Assembly: GCA_035771175.1 (NCBI GenBank)
Contig: CM069606.1
Coordinates: 27,609,816-27,673,815 of the forward strand
Direction: 5' to 3'
DNA: 64,000 nucleotides
DNA from: Paratinospora sagittata
Lineage: Eukaryota; Streptophyta; Magnoliopsida; Ranunculales; Menispermaceae
The notes under the pieces were generated by a model. That model did no database searches. It was not told the DNA's origin and saw only the letters and a program-made list of their open reading frames with translations. Both the position numbers and the translations under genes were made by a program. Numbering within the stretch: position 1 is the first letter of the stretch; each line of letters begins with the position of its first letter. This document shows positions 1 through 11,864 of this stretch, piece by piece.

Positions 1-379
1 CACACTAGCCGACACAAAGGCCTGGCAAGAAAGTCGAACGCACTAACCAACACAAGGGCTTGGATAACCAATTTACGGGCGTGTGTTGGTTCACCCAAGA
101 GGGGGGTGAATTGGGTGCAATGGTCAATTTTAAAAAGGTCTTCCAATAACTTAAGTGATTTACATAAGTTAATTGGAACATGATGCAAATTAGAACACAG
201 ATTAAAATGCAAACATTTGACATACAGATTTATAGTGGTTCGGCCAAGCCTACGTCCACTACCTAATCTACCGATTAGGATTTACTCAATCCACTAATTG
301 ATTCTCTTACGGGTAAGAACCAAACCGTTACAACTGCCCTTTTACATGTTAAAGGCAAACTTATCATTTCATGGGCTAA

Positions 380-575
380 GGATGAACCATTTTCCTTTTT
401 TCGGGATGAGAAAAAACCCATGTTCCTTTTACTATCTAAGGAAGAACCATATTTCCTTTTTTTGGGATGAAGAGAAACCCATGTTCCTTTTACTGGCTAA
501 GGAAGAACCATATTTCCTTTTTTTGGGATGAGGAGAAACCCATGTTCCTTTTACTGGCTAAGGAAGAACCATGAT
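380..575. repeat. Three tandem copies of a ~61-bp unit in the U5-like end of the solo LTR
   Basis: Copies contain TTTTGGGATGAGGAGAAACC and CTGGCTAAGGAAGAACC and follow one another three times, with looser relatives on to about 800 (GGTTGAGGACGCACC, GCTGAGAGATAACC). The repeat lies where sister LTRs carry ACCCGTAAGTTGAGAA repeats, so it looks like local expansion of that module. Confidence 0.7.
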
Positions 576-1789
576 CTTTTTGCGGGATAAGGAACAACCG
601 TTTCTCTTTTATAAGTTAAGAGATAACCTATCCTCTTACAGGTTGAGGACGCACCTATCCTTTTACGGGATGAGGACGAGCCAGTTTCTCTTTTAAAAGC
701 TGAGAGATAACTTATCTTTTTTAAGGTTAAGGACACACCTACCCTTACTGGATGAGGATGAACCATTTTCTCTTTTAAAGGCTAAGAGATAACCTACCTG
801 ATTTCAATCCTAAAATCATTAAGTGAACTACCTTCACTTGTCCTGGTTGTTTCAATCCAAAAACACACCAGCATTACAACACTAAGATGTTGGGTGGTTC
901 TAACGCAATAGAACACTTTACATTAAGCACAGTGCATAACATTACAAAGATATGAAATGTGAAGTAGGTAATGCTAAGTTGAAATACACCTTCAGTCATT
1001 TACTTTTCAATGTTTGGTATTGCTCAAGTGCAGTTTCAAAAAGCATGAATGATATGATATGAAAATCAGAGCTTCTTCGAAAACAATATAATACCAATAA
1101 AACATTGACGTATAAAACTAAGGACTGGCGTAAATCAAAGACACAGACAATTTGAAAAATATATATAAAGTATAAGTATGAAAACGTCTGGTTCAATGAT
1201 CAGTAGTTTAACGCTACTACTGATATAGTTCAATACAATACTTAAAATATGAGATCAAGTGCAACTGTATATCTTGAACTATTTCTCAAATTCTATCATC
1301 AGCAAGAATGATACCAAATGTGAATCAGTGCTGAGAATCTGAGTTGATACCAATATAAAAATAGATTTTCAAAGATAGAAATATATTTGAAACTCAATAT
1401 GAAAATCGCATAGGTATCAGTGAAAATACTTTGAAAGATTAGAAAATGAAATTCATTTTGACTCAGACTAACTTTCAAAAGTATTAGCACAACACAAAGT
1501 GATTGGCAAGTTCTTTGGTCATAAGTGTTGGTATTTATAGACTTAGTGGGACATAGTCGTTAGGCATTTGAAGTTCAAATAATGTGAACGTTTTCACACA
1601 ACGACTAGAATGTTATATGAAAATAGCAACTGCGATTTTCACTAACTTTCTGGTTCTTTTCAGATTTCATGAAAGAGGAAAGCTTTAGAAGAACTTCTTT
1701 CATGTATCAGAAAGGGTCTCTGATAAGTCTGAAAAGGACTCTGTGCAAGTGTCTGTTCTGAAAAAGTAAACTAACGTAGTGTACTCATT

Positions 1790-2480
1790 CGAACAGTGAC
1801 GATAGTTGAATTAGCGTCCTGATTCCGTAATTAGTGTCCTAACGCATAATATCAACTTTGACGTTTTAATCCTTGAGGGAGCTTACTACGTATAAGCGTC
1901 CTGCTAAACACTTAAGTGAGGACGCTACTAACTCGTAAGCATCCTGACTTACTTATGACTTTAAACGACTTAAACCTTAAGGGCGCTAATGCACAATTAG
2001 CATCCTGCTATGTTTTAAAACTATTAAGTGCATGAGGGCGCTACATTACGCGAGCGTCCTACTAGATAAAAACATAACATGAGGGTGCTACTACTATGTA
2101 AGCGTATTACAAGTTAAGACATTTAAAAACATGCTGAAGGACAATCAACATCCTGAAAGTTATTCAGTTGATGTCCAAAGGTGAGGGCGCTCCGATCCAG
2201 AAAGTGTCATGATAGTTTAATCAACTTATAACCATCAGTGTCCTTAAAGAAATATTCTTTGAAGAACTTTTAAAAGATCTTTCAGTGAGCTGATGCTGAG
2301 TCAGCTTCCTGACAACTTTAGAGGTTGACTAATATATAAGACCGCTACTATACAAGTAAGCGTCCTGATTAATTAGTTCATTTCAACCTTGAGCGTTATC
2401 AGCGTCCTATTGACCTATCAACGTCCTAATGACCTATCAGCGTCCAGACTTAACAAGTTCAGGAGAGCGCTGCTATTTTA
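1790..2480 (-). repeat. Array of AGGACGCT / AGCGCCCT palindromic words in the solo LTR
   Basis: At least a dozen short words of the type GCGTCCT and GAGGGCGCT recur every 30-80 bp, often paired so that one is roughly the reverse complement of the next with a 10-20 base loop. The same array is in plus orientation in the copia LTRs at 4170-4700, 11320-11870 and 22605-23135. Confidence 0.8.
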
Positions 2481-4169
2481 TTAGCGTCCCGAAAGACATT
2501 TTGAAAACAATTTTGACTCGCGTTAAAATATTCTATAAATGCGAATAAAAACTCAGTATATTTCAAATTAAATATATAGTATTAAATTTCTTGAAATATA
2601 GTTAAGACATCAAAACATGCAGATTTGGAAAACATATGAAAATGATATATGCATGGTTTTGAAAAACATTTTGAGCAATAACAATTACAGAAAGATATAC
2701 CTTAAATACTTTGTGTATTTCTCTTTTCTCATAATCGTTAAATACAACTCTTGATTATGAGATCTTCAATAAGAGTAATTCTGAGTTGAATGACTTGAAC
2801 GTTGATCGAGAGATGTAGTTTTGAAGCTTGATCGAAACGTCCGAGAGAACTGATCTTGAAATCATGATGTGATCGTTGAAGTTCGTTAGTTGAAACAAGC
2901 TTGATCGTTGGATGTAAGCTTTGAGTTCCTTGATCGAGTCGTTCTTTGGCTTTTACTTTTCCTTTGGTGCAGAGAAAAGTTCTTGAAAAATGTTCGTTAG
3001 CACCGAAAAATACTTTGTTTGTAATCATCAAAATATACTTCATCAAGTATACTTTAGGAATGTGCTAAGGATGAACCATATAGGTTAACAACGTGATCAC
3101 GAGCCGTACAACAATATGATATAGTCCCAGTTGACTAACAAGTCAACAATACATCAAGATTACAAATGATAAAGAGAGATGTTCTAAAACACTCTCAACA
3201 ATATAAGCATACAATCTTGAATGAATAATCACTACTATTCCAACCATAATATTTTAAATGAGGTGTAGTGTTGAAATAGATGAAATCAAATACATGCGAT
3301 TGATTCAAATAATAATAATGTGAGATCAAGAATCGAGTATGCACATGTATTCAAATATTGATTCTAACAATGATATGTATAAAGCACATGAATTAATATG
3401 CACAAATGATCAACACTTGTTGATTCTAAACATGTAAATGGTTAAGATCAAGCATCAAAATACTTAAGTAATAATCAATGAAATCGATTCAAAATAATGT
3501 AAGTTTAGCACATGAATCGATAACATATGAGATGTATGAAACCACTAATCAAGATAATGTGATATGAAGATGAAGTATGGTTTCACAAGCAATACTTAAA
3601 TCAAAACGGTTTTCAAGATATCAAATCAAGCACAAAATCGATTTACTCAATCAAAATCACAAGAATCTTAATGGAGATATTTTACCCAACTTAGGTAAGG
3701 ATGAAGCTCAGAGATTCTTCAAGTGTGATGATAGTTGAGAGATTCCTCATTTAATGATGATCAAGAATCAACAAGATGTGAAGAATGTAGAACCAATTAT
3801 CCTCATGTCCCTTACAAGAATATGTCCCTAATATGAAAGATATTTTGATGATTACAAATCACATTCTATTTATGAAATTACTGCATATATGGCATATATA
3901 ATCTTACCTGAAGATTTCAAAAGAATCAATGATGCATGGCGGACGTATTAAAGATCTACTTGAAGACCATGACCATTTGAAGATGTTCGGTAGTATGATT
4001 AGATTATGATAGGCTGTAGAACCTTCTATGCCATTTGATTCAGCATTATGCATGACTGCATGTTTTAATCAAATTGATTTAATTGAAAAATATCTTGTTG
4101 TTTTATCGAGCTTTAATCGAGAAATCAAAAATCGTTTTTATAGTCTTTCAGAACGATAATGTTTGAGTA

Positions 4170-4700
4170 GTGCCCTCCTGGACTTGATGAGTCAGGACGC
4201 TGATAAAATATTAGGACGCTTAAGGTTGAATTGAACTAATTCATAAGGACGCTTACTTGAAAGTAGCGACCTTCCTTTTTGTCAACCCCTTGAGAATGTC
4301 AAGACGCTGACTTAGTTTCAGCTCGCTGGAAGTTCTCTTTGTTTTTAAGTGATTTTTATCTTTAAGGACACTGATAGTTATAAGTTGAATAAACTATCAA
4401 GACGCTACTTGTGTAGGAGCGCCTCATCTTTAGAATCAACTTAATAAGTTTCAGGACGCTTACTGTCCATTAGTGAACTTAATACTTTTTTAAGTTTGTT
4501 TTTAAAACAAAGTAGGACGCTTACTTGTGAGTAGCGCCCCTGTGCGTTTATTTGTTTTTTAAAAAAAGCAGGACGCTAACTGTCAAAGTAGCGCCCTCAT
4601 GATTTAAGTCGTTTAATAGTAAAAGTAAGTCAGGATGCTTACAACTTAGTAGCGCCCTCACTTCCATGTTCAACAGGACGCTTATGCTTCATGAGCGCCC
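4170..4700 (+). repeat. Hairpin-forming AGGACGCT...AGCGCCCTC array in the 5' LTR
   Basis: Units have the form AGGACGCT(T)ACT, a loop of about 3-10 bases, then AGTAGCGCCCTC. They repeat about every 60-80 bp, for example near 4510-4540, 4563-4594 and 4629-4650. The two words are imperfect inverted copies of each other, so each unit could fold. The spacers are AT-rich and less conserved than the words. Confidence 0.8.
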
Positions 4701-5479
4701 TCAAGGAACAAAATGACAAAAGTTGATATTATGCGCAAGGACGTTAATTCAACAAATGTTACATTTCTGACAATAACACTATTTTTGTTAACTTATTCAA
4801 AACCATACGAATACTGTTCAGAACTTTTTAGAATCGTTCAACAACTTTTTCAAAACTTTTTGAACATTCTAATACTGTGTTAGAACATCCCTTTTTCGTG
4901 AAAGGATCAGATGATTCAGGTGCTATCGTTGAAATACGCACAGAGCTGAATCTATCCATTTTCGGAAAGAATGTAGACGCGTGTTGTATTTGAAATAACC
5001 TAGAGCGCCAAAATTCATTAAGTCCATTGCGCCTCTGTTATTTTTATATATATGTGTTGCCTTAGAGCAGAAAAACCACTAATCAATACGAAAACCAATA
5101 TTCATTCAAAAACAAATTTATAGTTTTCACTTGTGCGAGAAATTTTTGCAACTTAGTTGTCTACTCTTTCTGATTGACCTTTCGATCATTTTGAAAGAAA
5201 AAACTTCAAGTCTTATGGATTGATTGATCTTCATCTTCATCATTTTCAAAATCCATTAAAGAAGACAAAAGCTCTTTGAACCTATTTTTTAGCCGAACTT
5301 AATCATACATATTTTGCTGAATCTGTGGTAACAAAAGGTTCAATCCAAAGCTTTGTAAGTATCACTTCGATTCTGAGTAAAAGGAATCATATCTCATATT
5401 GGATTCAGTTTGTAGTGACTGGTAAGTCACTGGGTTAGAGCAAGTGTGGCTCATAGGTGTAAACGGTCGTTTCATACCA

Positions 5480-5610
5480 GTAAGTTGAGAATAGGTCCTC
5501 TTACACCCGCAAGTTGAGAACCGGTCTTCTCACACCCGTAAGCTGAGAAACGATAGTTCTCACATCCGTAAGTTGAGAAAATGTACTGGTTTGATCTTCA
5601 CCCGTAAGAA
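5480..5610 (+). repeat. ACCCGTAAGTTGAGAA tandem repeats in U5
   Basis: Four to five copies of ACCCGTAAGTTGAGAA-like units with 15-20 bp spacers lie near the 3' end of the LTR, just upstream of the CACCCCCCTCTTGG terminal block. The same module occurs at 23825-23950 and 24595-24720. Confidence 0.75.
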
Positions 5611-5835
5611 GGTCCATAGTGGAGTTTGAACAAACTTAACTGAGGAAGTTAGGTAGTGAATGTAGGTGAGGTCGAACCACTATAAATCCTGATTGCATTG
5701 TCTCATTTACATTTATTGTATCTAATTGCTATACTTTGTTTAATCTGCTTTTATTATTTCGCACATTTTTAAGAAAGGTTAAAATCTGCTAAGTGTCCAA
5801 TTCACCCCCCTCTTGGACATTTCTAGGCCACCAAT

Positions 5836-5848
5836 TGGTATCAGAGCA
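5836..5848 (+). other. Primer-binding site (tRNA-Met type) of the SIRE-like copia element
   Basis: TGGTATCAGAGCA follows the LTR end CCACCA after two bases. It matches the plant LTR-element PBS complementary to the 3' end of initiator tRNA-Met. It confirms the end of the 5' LTR at 5833 and the plus orientation. Confidence 0.9.
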
Positions 5849-5886
5849 GGTTAATCGTCAAAGTATCTAAGCACCTTTGATTGAGT

Positions 5887-7520
5887 ATGCAGGACAAAAT
5901 GAAAGAAGTACTTATCGCTCAGGTGAAGGAAACTTCACCAACCGACCACCGCTGTTCAAAAGAGAAAACTATTCCCACTGAAAAACTAAGATTGGGTACT
6001 CCCTCAAAGCCCAAGACTTAGAGATGTGGGATGTTGTGACAAACAAATGTCCAACACCTGCTAAAATAGTAGATGGTGCTACTGTCCCATAGGAACTAGA
6101 CGAATGGAGTGTCAAAGAATAGAAAAGAGAGTTATTAAATAACCAAGTTGTAAACATTTTATTTTGCAGTCTATCCGTCGAAGACTTCAATAGAGTTAGT
6201 GCGTGTTAAACCGCTAAAGAAATCTGGAACAAGTTCGAGGTCACCCACGAAGGAACTTTGCAAGTTAAAAAGGCAAGGCTCAATTGTTAGTTGAAAAATA
6301 TGAGACCTATAGGATGAAAGAAACTAATTCAATAGTTGAGGTTATTGTTCGATTTACAATAAACATCAATGAGATGAAGAACCTAGGAAAACTCTATGAC
6401 CAAGAAGAAACTGTTAGAAAGTTACTAAGAGGCCTACCCAGAGCTTGGGAACCCAAGGCCACGGTCATGAAGAAGCCAAAAATCTGGTTGAATACACTTT
6501 TGATGAACTATGCGGTTCATTAATGGTTTATGAGTTGAAGATAAAAGATACGATGTGCCTGGTCAAGGTTAAGGAAAAAGAAAAGAAATCTATTGCCCTC
6601 AATGTTGAAACTAATTCTGAAGATGATTCAGACTCAGAATATGACATGACAATGTTATTTAGAAAGCTCAACAAGTTACTTAGGAGAAAGAGTAAGAATA
6701 GCTCTTACTCAAGGTTTCACAAAAGGAAAGAAACCCAAGTCTAAACTTGTAGAGTTAGTATGTTATGGTTGTAACAAACCAGGTCATATAAAGAGTGAAT
6801 GTCCCATAAAATATAAGAAGAACACCAGCTCGTATAGAAAAGACAAGAAAGTTCTCAAAGCCACATGGGATGATTCGAGCTCAAGTGAAGATGAAGTGGT
6901 TTCAGATCACACTGCTACATTGTGCTTAATGGCAAGCACAAAGGTAAAAACTGAACCTACTAACGAACTTAATGAGTTCAACATTCATATTCAGGACCTT
7001 AAGACAAAACTTAGTAAAGAGATTAGGAAGAATGAAAAACTCAAGCATAGTCTTGAAAAAGCTTTTGAGGAAATAGAATTCCAACAAAAAAAGCTAGACG
7101 GACTGTCTCTTGATAATGAACAACTTAAGAAAGTTGTTGGAAAATTGAAAAATGAAAATAAAACTCTTAGAAATGAAAAGAAAGACCTGAACTGCACCGT
7201 GATTAAATTCACAAATGGTCAAAAGAAATTTGACATGTTGTTAGGATCACAGAGATGTGCATTCGACAAGGCTGGCTTAGGTTATACTCATAGGTCAAAT
7301 CAAAAGGAATACAATACGTTATTGACCAAAAGACCAACATGCAACAAATGTCATAGAGAAGGTCATACCATACTTAGATGTAATGTCTCAAGTGGAAAGA
7401 AAAGAAAATATGCACGGATTGAAAAATCTGTTCTTACTGATGCTAACATGCATGACCCAAACAAGCATGGATACCAAAGTAAAATATATTTTATGTTATG
7501 TAGATATGCACAAACGAAGA
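5887..7520 (+). pseudogene. Decayed gag of the SIRE-like copia element, with two CCHC zinc knuckles and a coiled coil
   Basis: Gag would form the capsid-like particle and bind the element RNA. The likely ATG is at 5887, 50 bp past the PBS. Gag-like sequence continues in shifting frames with several stops (frameshifts near 5940 and 6465, stops near 6090 and 6120). A zinc knuckle CYGCNKPGHIKSEC is at 6761-6802. It is followed in frame by a Lys/Glu/Leu-rich coiled coil (about 6980-7200) and a second knuckle CNKCHREGHTILRC at 7340-7381. Two knuckles either side of a coiled coil match my recollection of SIRE-type Gags. The frame is lost again before protease. Confidence 0.85.
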
Positions 7521-7524
7521 TATA

Positions 7525-8178
7525 TGGTATCTAGACAGTGGATGTTCAAGGCATATGTCTGGAGATAAATCTAACTTTTTGAGCCTTTAAAAGAAGAAAG
7601 GAGGAAAGGTCACCTTCGGAGACGACAACAAAGGTGATATTGAAGGCATACAAACCATTGGTAACGATTATTTATCCATAGCTAATGTACTTTATGTTAA
7701 AGGGCTAAAACACAATCTCTTGAGCATAAGTCAATTATGTGACGAGGGTTATGACATTTCATTTGAGGCAAATAGGTGCATTGTCAAGCATATAGATAAA
7801 ACTGTTGCATTCTTGGCATCTAGACTTAAGAATGTATATTGCACAAACTTTAATGACATGAAGAAACAAAATGTAACATGTTTAAGTGCTATTGCTTATA
7901 ATGATGCATGGCTATGGCATAGGAGATTAGCTCATATTAAGATGGACAACATATCTAGAATTGTTAAACATGATCTTGCCAAGGGTATTCCGAAAGGAAC
8001 TTACTCAAATGACAAGGTATGTGAACCATGTCAACTTGGTAAGCATACCCGATCATTATTTAAGAGCAAAAGGCATCAATCAACCTCTAGAGCTCTCGAA
8101 CTGATTCACATGGATCTTTTCGGACCAACCAAAACCCAAAGCTTAGGTGGCAAATCATATGTATTTGTGATTGTTTGA
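7525..8178 (+). pseudogene. Copia protease and N-terminal integrase (GAG-pre-integrase and HHCC) fragment
   Basis: The aspartic protease active site is the DSG triplet at 7534-7542 (WYLDSGCSRHM context). The protease would cleave the polyprotein. An in-frame TAA at 7588 interrupts it. From 7720 the frame stays open through the GAG-pre-integrase region and the integrase zinc-binding HHCC motif (HRRLAHI ... CEPCQLGK, about 7918-8046). It reaches the first catalytic Asp of integrase (HMDLFGP, about 8107-8127). A one-base shift then closes it at 8178, just before the conserved DDFTRF sequence, which continues in the next frame. Confidence 0.88.
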
Positions 8179-9016
8179 TGACTTCACTCGATTCACATGA
8201 GTATTTCTATTAGCTCATAAATCTGATGCATGTGAAACATTTATAAAATTCTGTAAAAGAGTTAAAAATGAAAAGGGCTATAAGATCAACATAATTAGGA
8301 GTGATAGAGGTGGTGAATTTTTTAATAAAAATCTCAAAGAATTTTGTAACAATAAAGGTTACACTCACCGTCTATCAACCCCTAGGACACCACAACAAAA
8401 TGGGGTAGTTGAAAGGAAGAATAGAACTCTATAGGAGATATGTAAAACAATGCTTAATGAGTATAATACTGCAAATCATTTTCGGGATGAAGCTATTAAC
8501 ACTGCCTGTTATGTAATGAACCGAGTTCTAATTAGAAGATATTTGAATAAAACTCCTTATGAATTATGGAAGGGTAGAGCACCCAACATCAGTTACTTCC
8601 GAGTATTCGGATGCAAATGTTTTATTCTTAATAATAAAGACAATCTAGATAAGTTTGAATCTAAATCTGACATAGGAATATTCTTAGGATATTCTTCTCA
8701 TAGTAGAACCTACAAAGTGTTCAACAAATCTAATCAAACTGTAGAAGAATCAATTCACGTAAATTTTGATGAAAGTGTTAATAAGAAAAGTCTTGAGGAT
8801 GAATTTAGACAATTAAATTTTGATGATGATGAACCCAAGACAACCAAGATTATAGATCTTGAACCTGAACCATCTTTAGAATCTTCTAAAAACTCCAGAC
8901 TACTTCAAGGTCTTTCCCAAGATCAAATTTTAGGAGATCCACGAAAGGGTGTATGCACTAGAGCTTCAATTCAAAAAGTTCAAAATCTTGTTGCTTTTGT
9001 ATCACAATTTGAATGA
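8170..9016 (+). pseudogene. Copia integrase catalytic core, second part
   Basis: After the frameshift at about 8175 the reading resumes in a new frame with DDFTRFT. It shows the second catalytic Asp (SDRGGEF, about 8303-8323) and the catalytic Glu (GVVERKNR, about 8402-8425). The D,D,E triad can therefore still be traced, but stops at about 8198 (at a usual Trp position) and 8432 (at a usual Gln position) break it. From 8450 it is open to 9016, covering the conserved FRVFGCKCF and FLGYSSHSRTYKVF blocks and the acidic linker before RT. Confidence 0.87.
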
Positions 9017-9022
9017 ATCAAA

Positions 9023-10363
9023 GTGGAAGAGGCACTGAAAGATGAAAATTGGATTTTTGCTATGCAAGAAGAACTAGGACACTTTGTGCGAAACAAAGTA
9101 TGGGAATTAGTTCCTAGACCTTTTCATCAATCTGTTATAGGAACCAAATGGATCTTTAGAAACAAAAAGAATGAACAAGGTATCATTGTCCGAAATAAGG
9201 CTAGATTGGTTGCACAAGGGTACAACCAAGAAAAAGACATTGACTTCGAAGAACCCTTTGCCCCAGTAGCAAGATTAGAGGCAATAAGGATGCTACTTGC
9301 CTATGTTTGTTATAAGGTCCCCTTATACCAAATGGATGTAAAAAGTGTCTTTCTAAATGTATACATCAATGAAGAGGTATATGTGGAACAACCTCCAGGG
9401 TTTGAGGATGCTCAAGACCCGAAATATGTGTTCAAACTCAACAAAACCTTATATGGATTAAGACGAGCTCCAAGCGCTTGGTATGATCGATTGAGTTCAT
9501 TTCTTTTAGATCATAAGTTTCAAAAAGGAAAACTTGATCCAACTTTGGTTATTAAACATAATGATAATATGCTTATTGTTAAAATATATGTGGAGGATAT
9601 CATTTTGGGTGCATTAAACAAAGAATTGTGTGATGAGTTTTCAAAATTAATGCAAAAGGAATTTGAAATGAGTATAATGGGAGAACTTACATACTTTCTG
9701 GGCTTGCAAATTAAACAAATGCCGAAAGGCACCTTCATAAGCCAATCAAAGTATGCTAAGGAAATGATTAAAAAGTTTCAAATGCATAATTTGAAATCGA
9801 TTGATACTCCCTGTACCACTGTAATCAAATTAGATAAGGATGAAAAAGGTAAATCAATTGACTCAAAACTTTATCGAAATATGATTGGAAGTCTGTTGTA
9901 CTTAACTGCAAGTCGACCTGACATTATGTTCAGTGTCTGCCTTTGTGCAAGATTTCAATCAAAACCTAAAGAATCTCATTTAAAGTGTGTCAAACGAATA
10001 TTTAGATACATAAATGGCACAACACACTTAAGAATTTGGTATTCTAAAGGTACTACATTTGATTTAAGAAGTTATGTAAACTCCGACTATGCCGGTAGTC
10101 TCACTGATAAGAAAAGTACCTCTGGACTTTGTCACTTTCTTGGAAATTCTTTAATTTCTTGGTTTTGCAAGAAGCAACACTTATTGGCATTATCCACAGC
10201 TAAAGCAGAATATGTTGTAGATGGAAGTTGCTGTTCTCAGGTTTTTTACATGAAACAACAACTTCAGGATTATCAAATATTTATTCAATGTTCTGAGATT
10301 TTGTGTCATAATACTAGTGCTATTAACATATCTAAAAAATCCTGTATTGCATTCTTAAACTAA
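9023..10363 (+). pseudogene. Copia reverse transcriptase and most of RNase H (446 codons open)
   Basis: The longest open stretch in this element shows the copia RT blocks in order: [58 protein letters not shown] and the polymerase box at 9587-9598. That box reads YVED where copia RTs have YVDD, so one catalytic aspartate is changed to glutamate. RNase H follows ([14 protein letters not shown] about 10084-10125, STAKAEYV about 10195-10218). The frame is lost at about 10360, before the RNase H end. Same frame as 8450-9016, so it was one polyprotein. Confidence 0.93.
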
Positions 10364-10384
10364 GCATATTCAAATAATACATCA

Positions 10385-10538
10385 CTTTTTACAGAATCGT
10401 GTGCAAAATGGAGAAGTCATATTATCTCACATTGGAACCAAAGAACAATTGGCTGGCATATTTACTAAAGCCTTACCAAAAGACCAGTTTGTTCACATTC
10501 GAAGAGAACTTGGCATGTTCTCTGAGACTGATTTGTGA
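10385..10538 (+). pseudogene. C-terminal end of copia Pol (RNase H tail) after a frameshift
   Basis: In a different frame from the preceding RT-RNase H stretch, the sequence encodes the typical copia Pol ending with TKEQLAGIFTKALPKDQF and RRELGM, closing with TGA at 10536-10538. This identifies the true end of Pol. Confidence 0.85.
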
Positions 10539-10816
10539 TGCTTACCTCTATATGGGGGGAGACATATTTCATGATACTTTACTCTTTTTGATATTTCAAA
10601 AGGGGGAGAATTAATATCATTGAAGCATCATATATTCAGGGGGAGCTTAACACTAAGGGGGAGTCTTAGTGACGTTTTAAGTACATTCCTTGGAAAACAA
10701 TCATATCATATGAAACAAGAAACATTTGTACTGCATCTCATGCATACACACATCATTTTATTAGCTTACTTCAAAGCCTATAGTAATGTGTTTGAAATCA
10801 TCAAAAAGGGGGGTAT
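10539..10816 (+). other. 3' untranslated region and polypurine tract of the SIRE-like copia element
   Basis: It has no coding potential and several G-rich runs (AAAGGGGGAGAA near 10600, GGGGGAGC near 10640, AAGGGGGAGTC near 10655). The PPT that primes plus-strand synthesis is most likely AAAAAGGGGGG at 10803-10813, three bases before the 3' LTR start TGCAGAACC at 10817. Repeated PPT-like tracts upstream of the real one are common in SIRE-type elements. Confidence 0.75.
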
Positions 10817-10996
10817 TGCAGAACCAATTATCCTCATGTCCTTTACGAGAATATGTCCCTATGATTACAAATCACATTTTGTTTATGATATTACTGCATG
10901 TATGGCATATCTAATCTTACCTGAAGGTTTCAAAAGAATCAATGATACATGGTGGACGTATTAGAGATCTACTTGAAGACCATGACCATTTGAAGA

Positions 10997-11218
10997 TGTT
11001 CAGTAGTATGATTAGATTATGATAGGTTGTAGAACCTTCTATGCCATTTGATTAAGCATTATGCATGTTCGGTAGTATGATTAGATTATGATAGGTTGTA
11101 AAACCTTCTATGCCATTTACCTTTTATGCCATTGATTAAGCATTATGAATGTTCGGTAGTATGATTAGATTATGATAGGCTGTAGAACCTTCTATGCCAT
11201 TTGATTCAGCATTATGCA
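10997..11218 (+). repeat. Tandem copies of a ~70-85-bp segment, single copy in the 5' LTR
   Basis: The segment TTCGGTAGTATGATTAGATT...CTTCTATGCCATTTGATT appears three times in a row, while the 5' LTR has one copy (about 3987-4050). The middle copy carries an extra CCTTTTATGCCATTG. This is a length difference between the two LTRs of one element. Confidence 0.85.
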
Positions 11219-11864
11219 TGACTGCATGTTTTAATCAAATTGATTTAATTCAAAAATGTCTTGTTGTTTTATCGAGCTTTAATTAAGAAATCAAAAATCC
11301 TTTTTATAGTCTTTCAGGACGATAATGTTTGAGTAGTGCCCTCCTGGACTTGATGAGTTAGGACGCTGATTAAATATTAGGACGCTTAAGGTTGAATTGA
11401 ACTAATTCATAAGGACGCTTACTTGAAACTAGCGACCTTCCTTTTTGTCAATCCTTGAGAATGTCAGGACGCTGACTTAGTTTCAGCTTGTTGGAAGTTC
11501 TCTTTGTTTTTAAGTGATTTCTATCTTTAAGGACGCTGATAGTTATAACTTGAATAAACTATCAGAATGTTACTTGTGTAGGAGCGCCCTCGTCTTTAGA
11601 AACAACTTAATAAGTCTCAGGACACTTACTGTCCATCAGCAAACTTAATACCCTTTTAAGTTTGTTTTTAAAACAAAGTAAGACGCTTACTTGTGAGTAG
11701 CGCCCTTGTGAGCTTATTTCTTTTTAAAACAAAGCAGGACGCTAACTGTCAAAGTAGCGCCCTCATGATTTAAGTCATTTAATAGTAAAAATAAGCCAGG
11801 ATGTTTACAACTTAGTAGCACCCTCATTTCAATGTTCAGCCGGACGCTAATGCTCCATGAGCGC

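Larger units (their letters stand above)
84..3090 (-). mobile_element. Solo SIRE-like LTR, minus strand (3007 bp)
   Basis: The plus strand runs from TGTTGGTTCACCC (84) to GGTTAACA (3090), so on the minus strand it starts TGTTAACC and ends with the CACCCCCCTCTTGG...CCAACA end also seen at 5800-5833, 24120-24165 and 24920-24958. Flanks GCGTG (79-83) and ACGTG (3091-3095) are a TSD with one mismatch. A minus-strand TATA box lies at about 1531-1540 (TCTATAAATAC). The LTR holds ACCCGTAAG-type repeats near its end (300-800) and an array of AGGACGCT/AGCGCCCT words (1790-2480). No PBS, PPT or coding sequence adjoins it, so it is a solo LTR. Confidence 0.75.
3786..5833 (+). repeat. 5' LTR of the SIRE-like copia element (2048 bp)
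   Basis: It starts TGTAGAACCAATTATCC and ends GGCCACCA, aligning along its length with 10817-24958 once the insertions are removed. It has a TATATATATG TATA-like box near 5047-5056, an AGGACGCT/AGCGCCCT array at about 4170-4700 and ACCCGTAAGTTGAGAA repeats at about 5480-5610. The ends and the exact TSD outside fix its borders. Confidence 0.92.

Noticed and set aside
1790..2480. CRISPR-like pattern of short repeats with variable spacers
   Set aside because: The words are short, alternate in orientation, have unequal spacing and lie inside plant LTRs; no cas genes.
6991..7212. Minus-strand reading frame rich in Ser and Phe
   Set aside because: It is the complement of the Lys/Glu-rich coiled-coil part of copia Gag.
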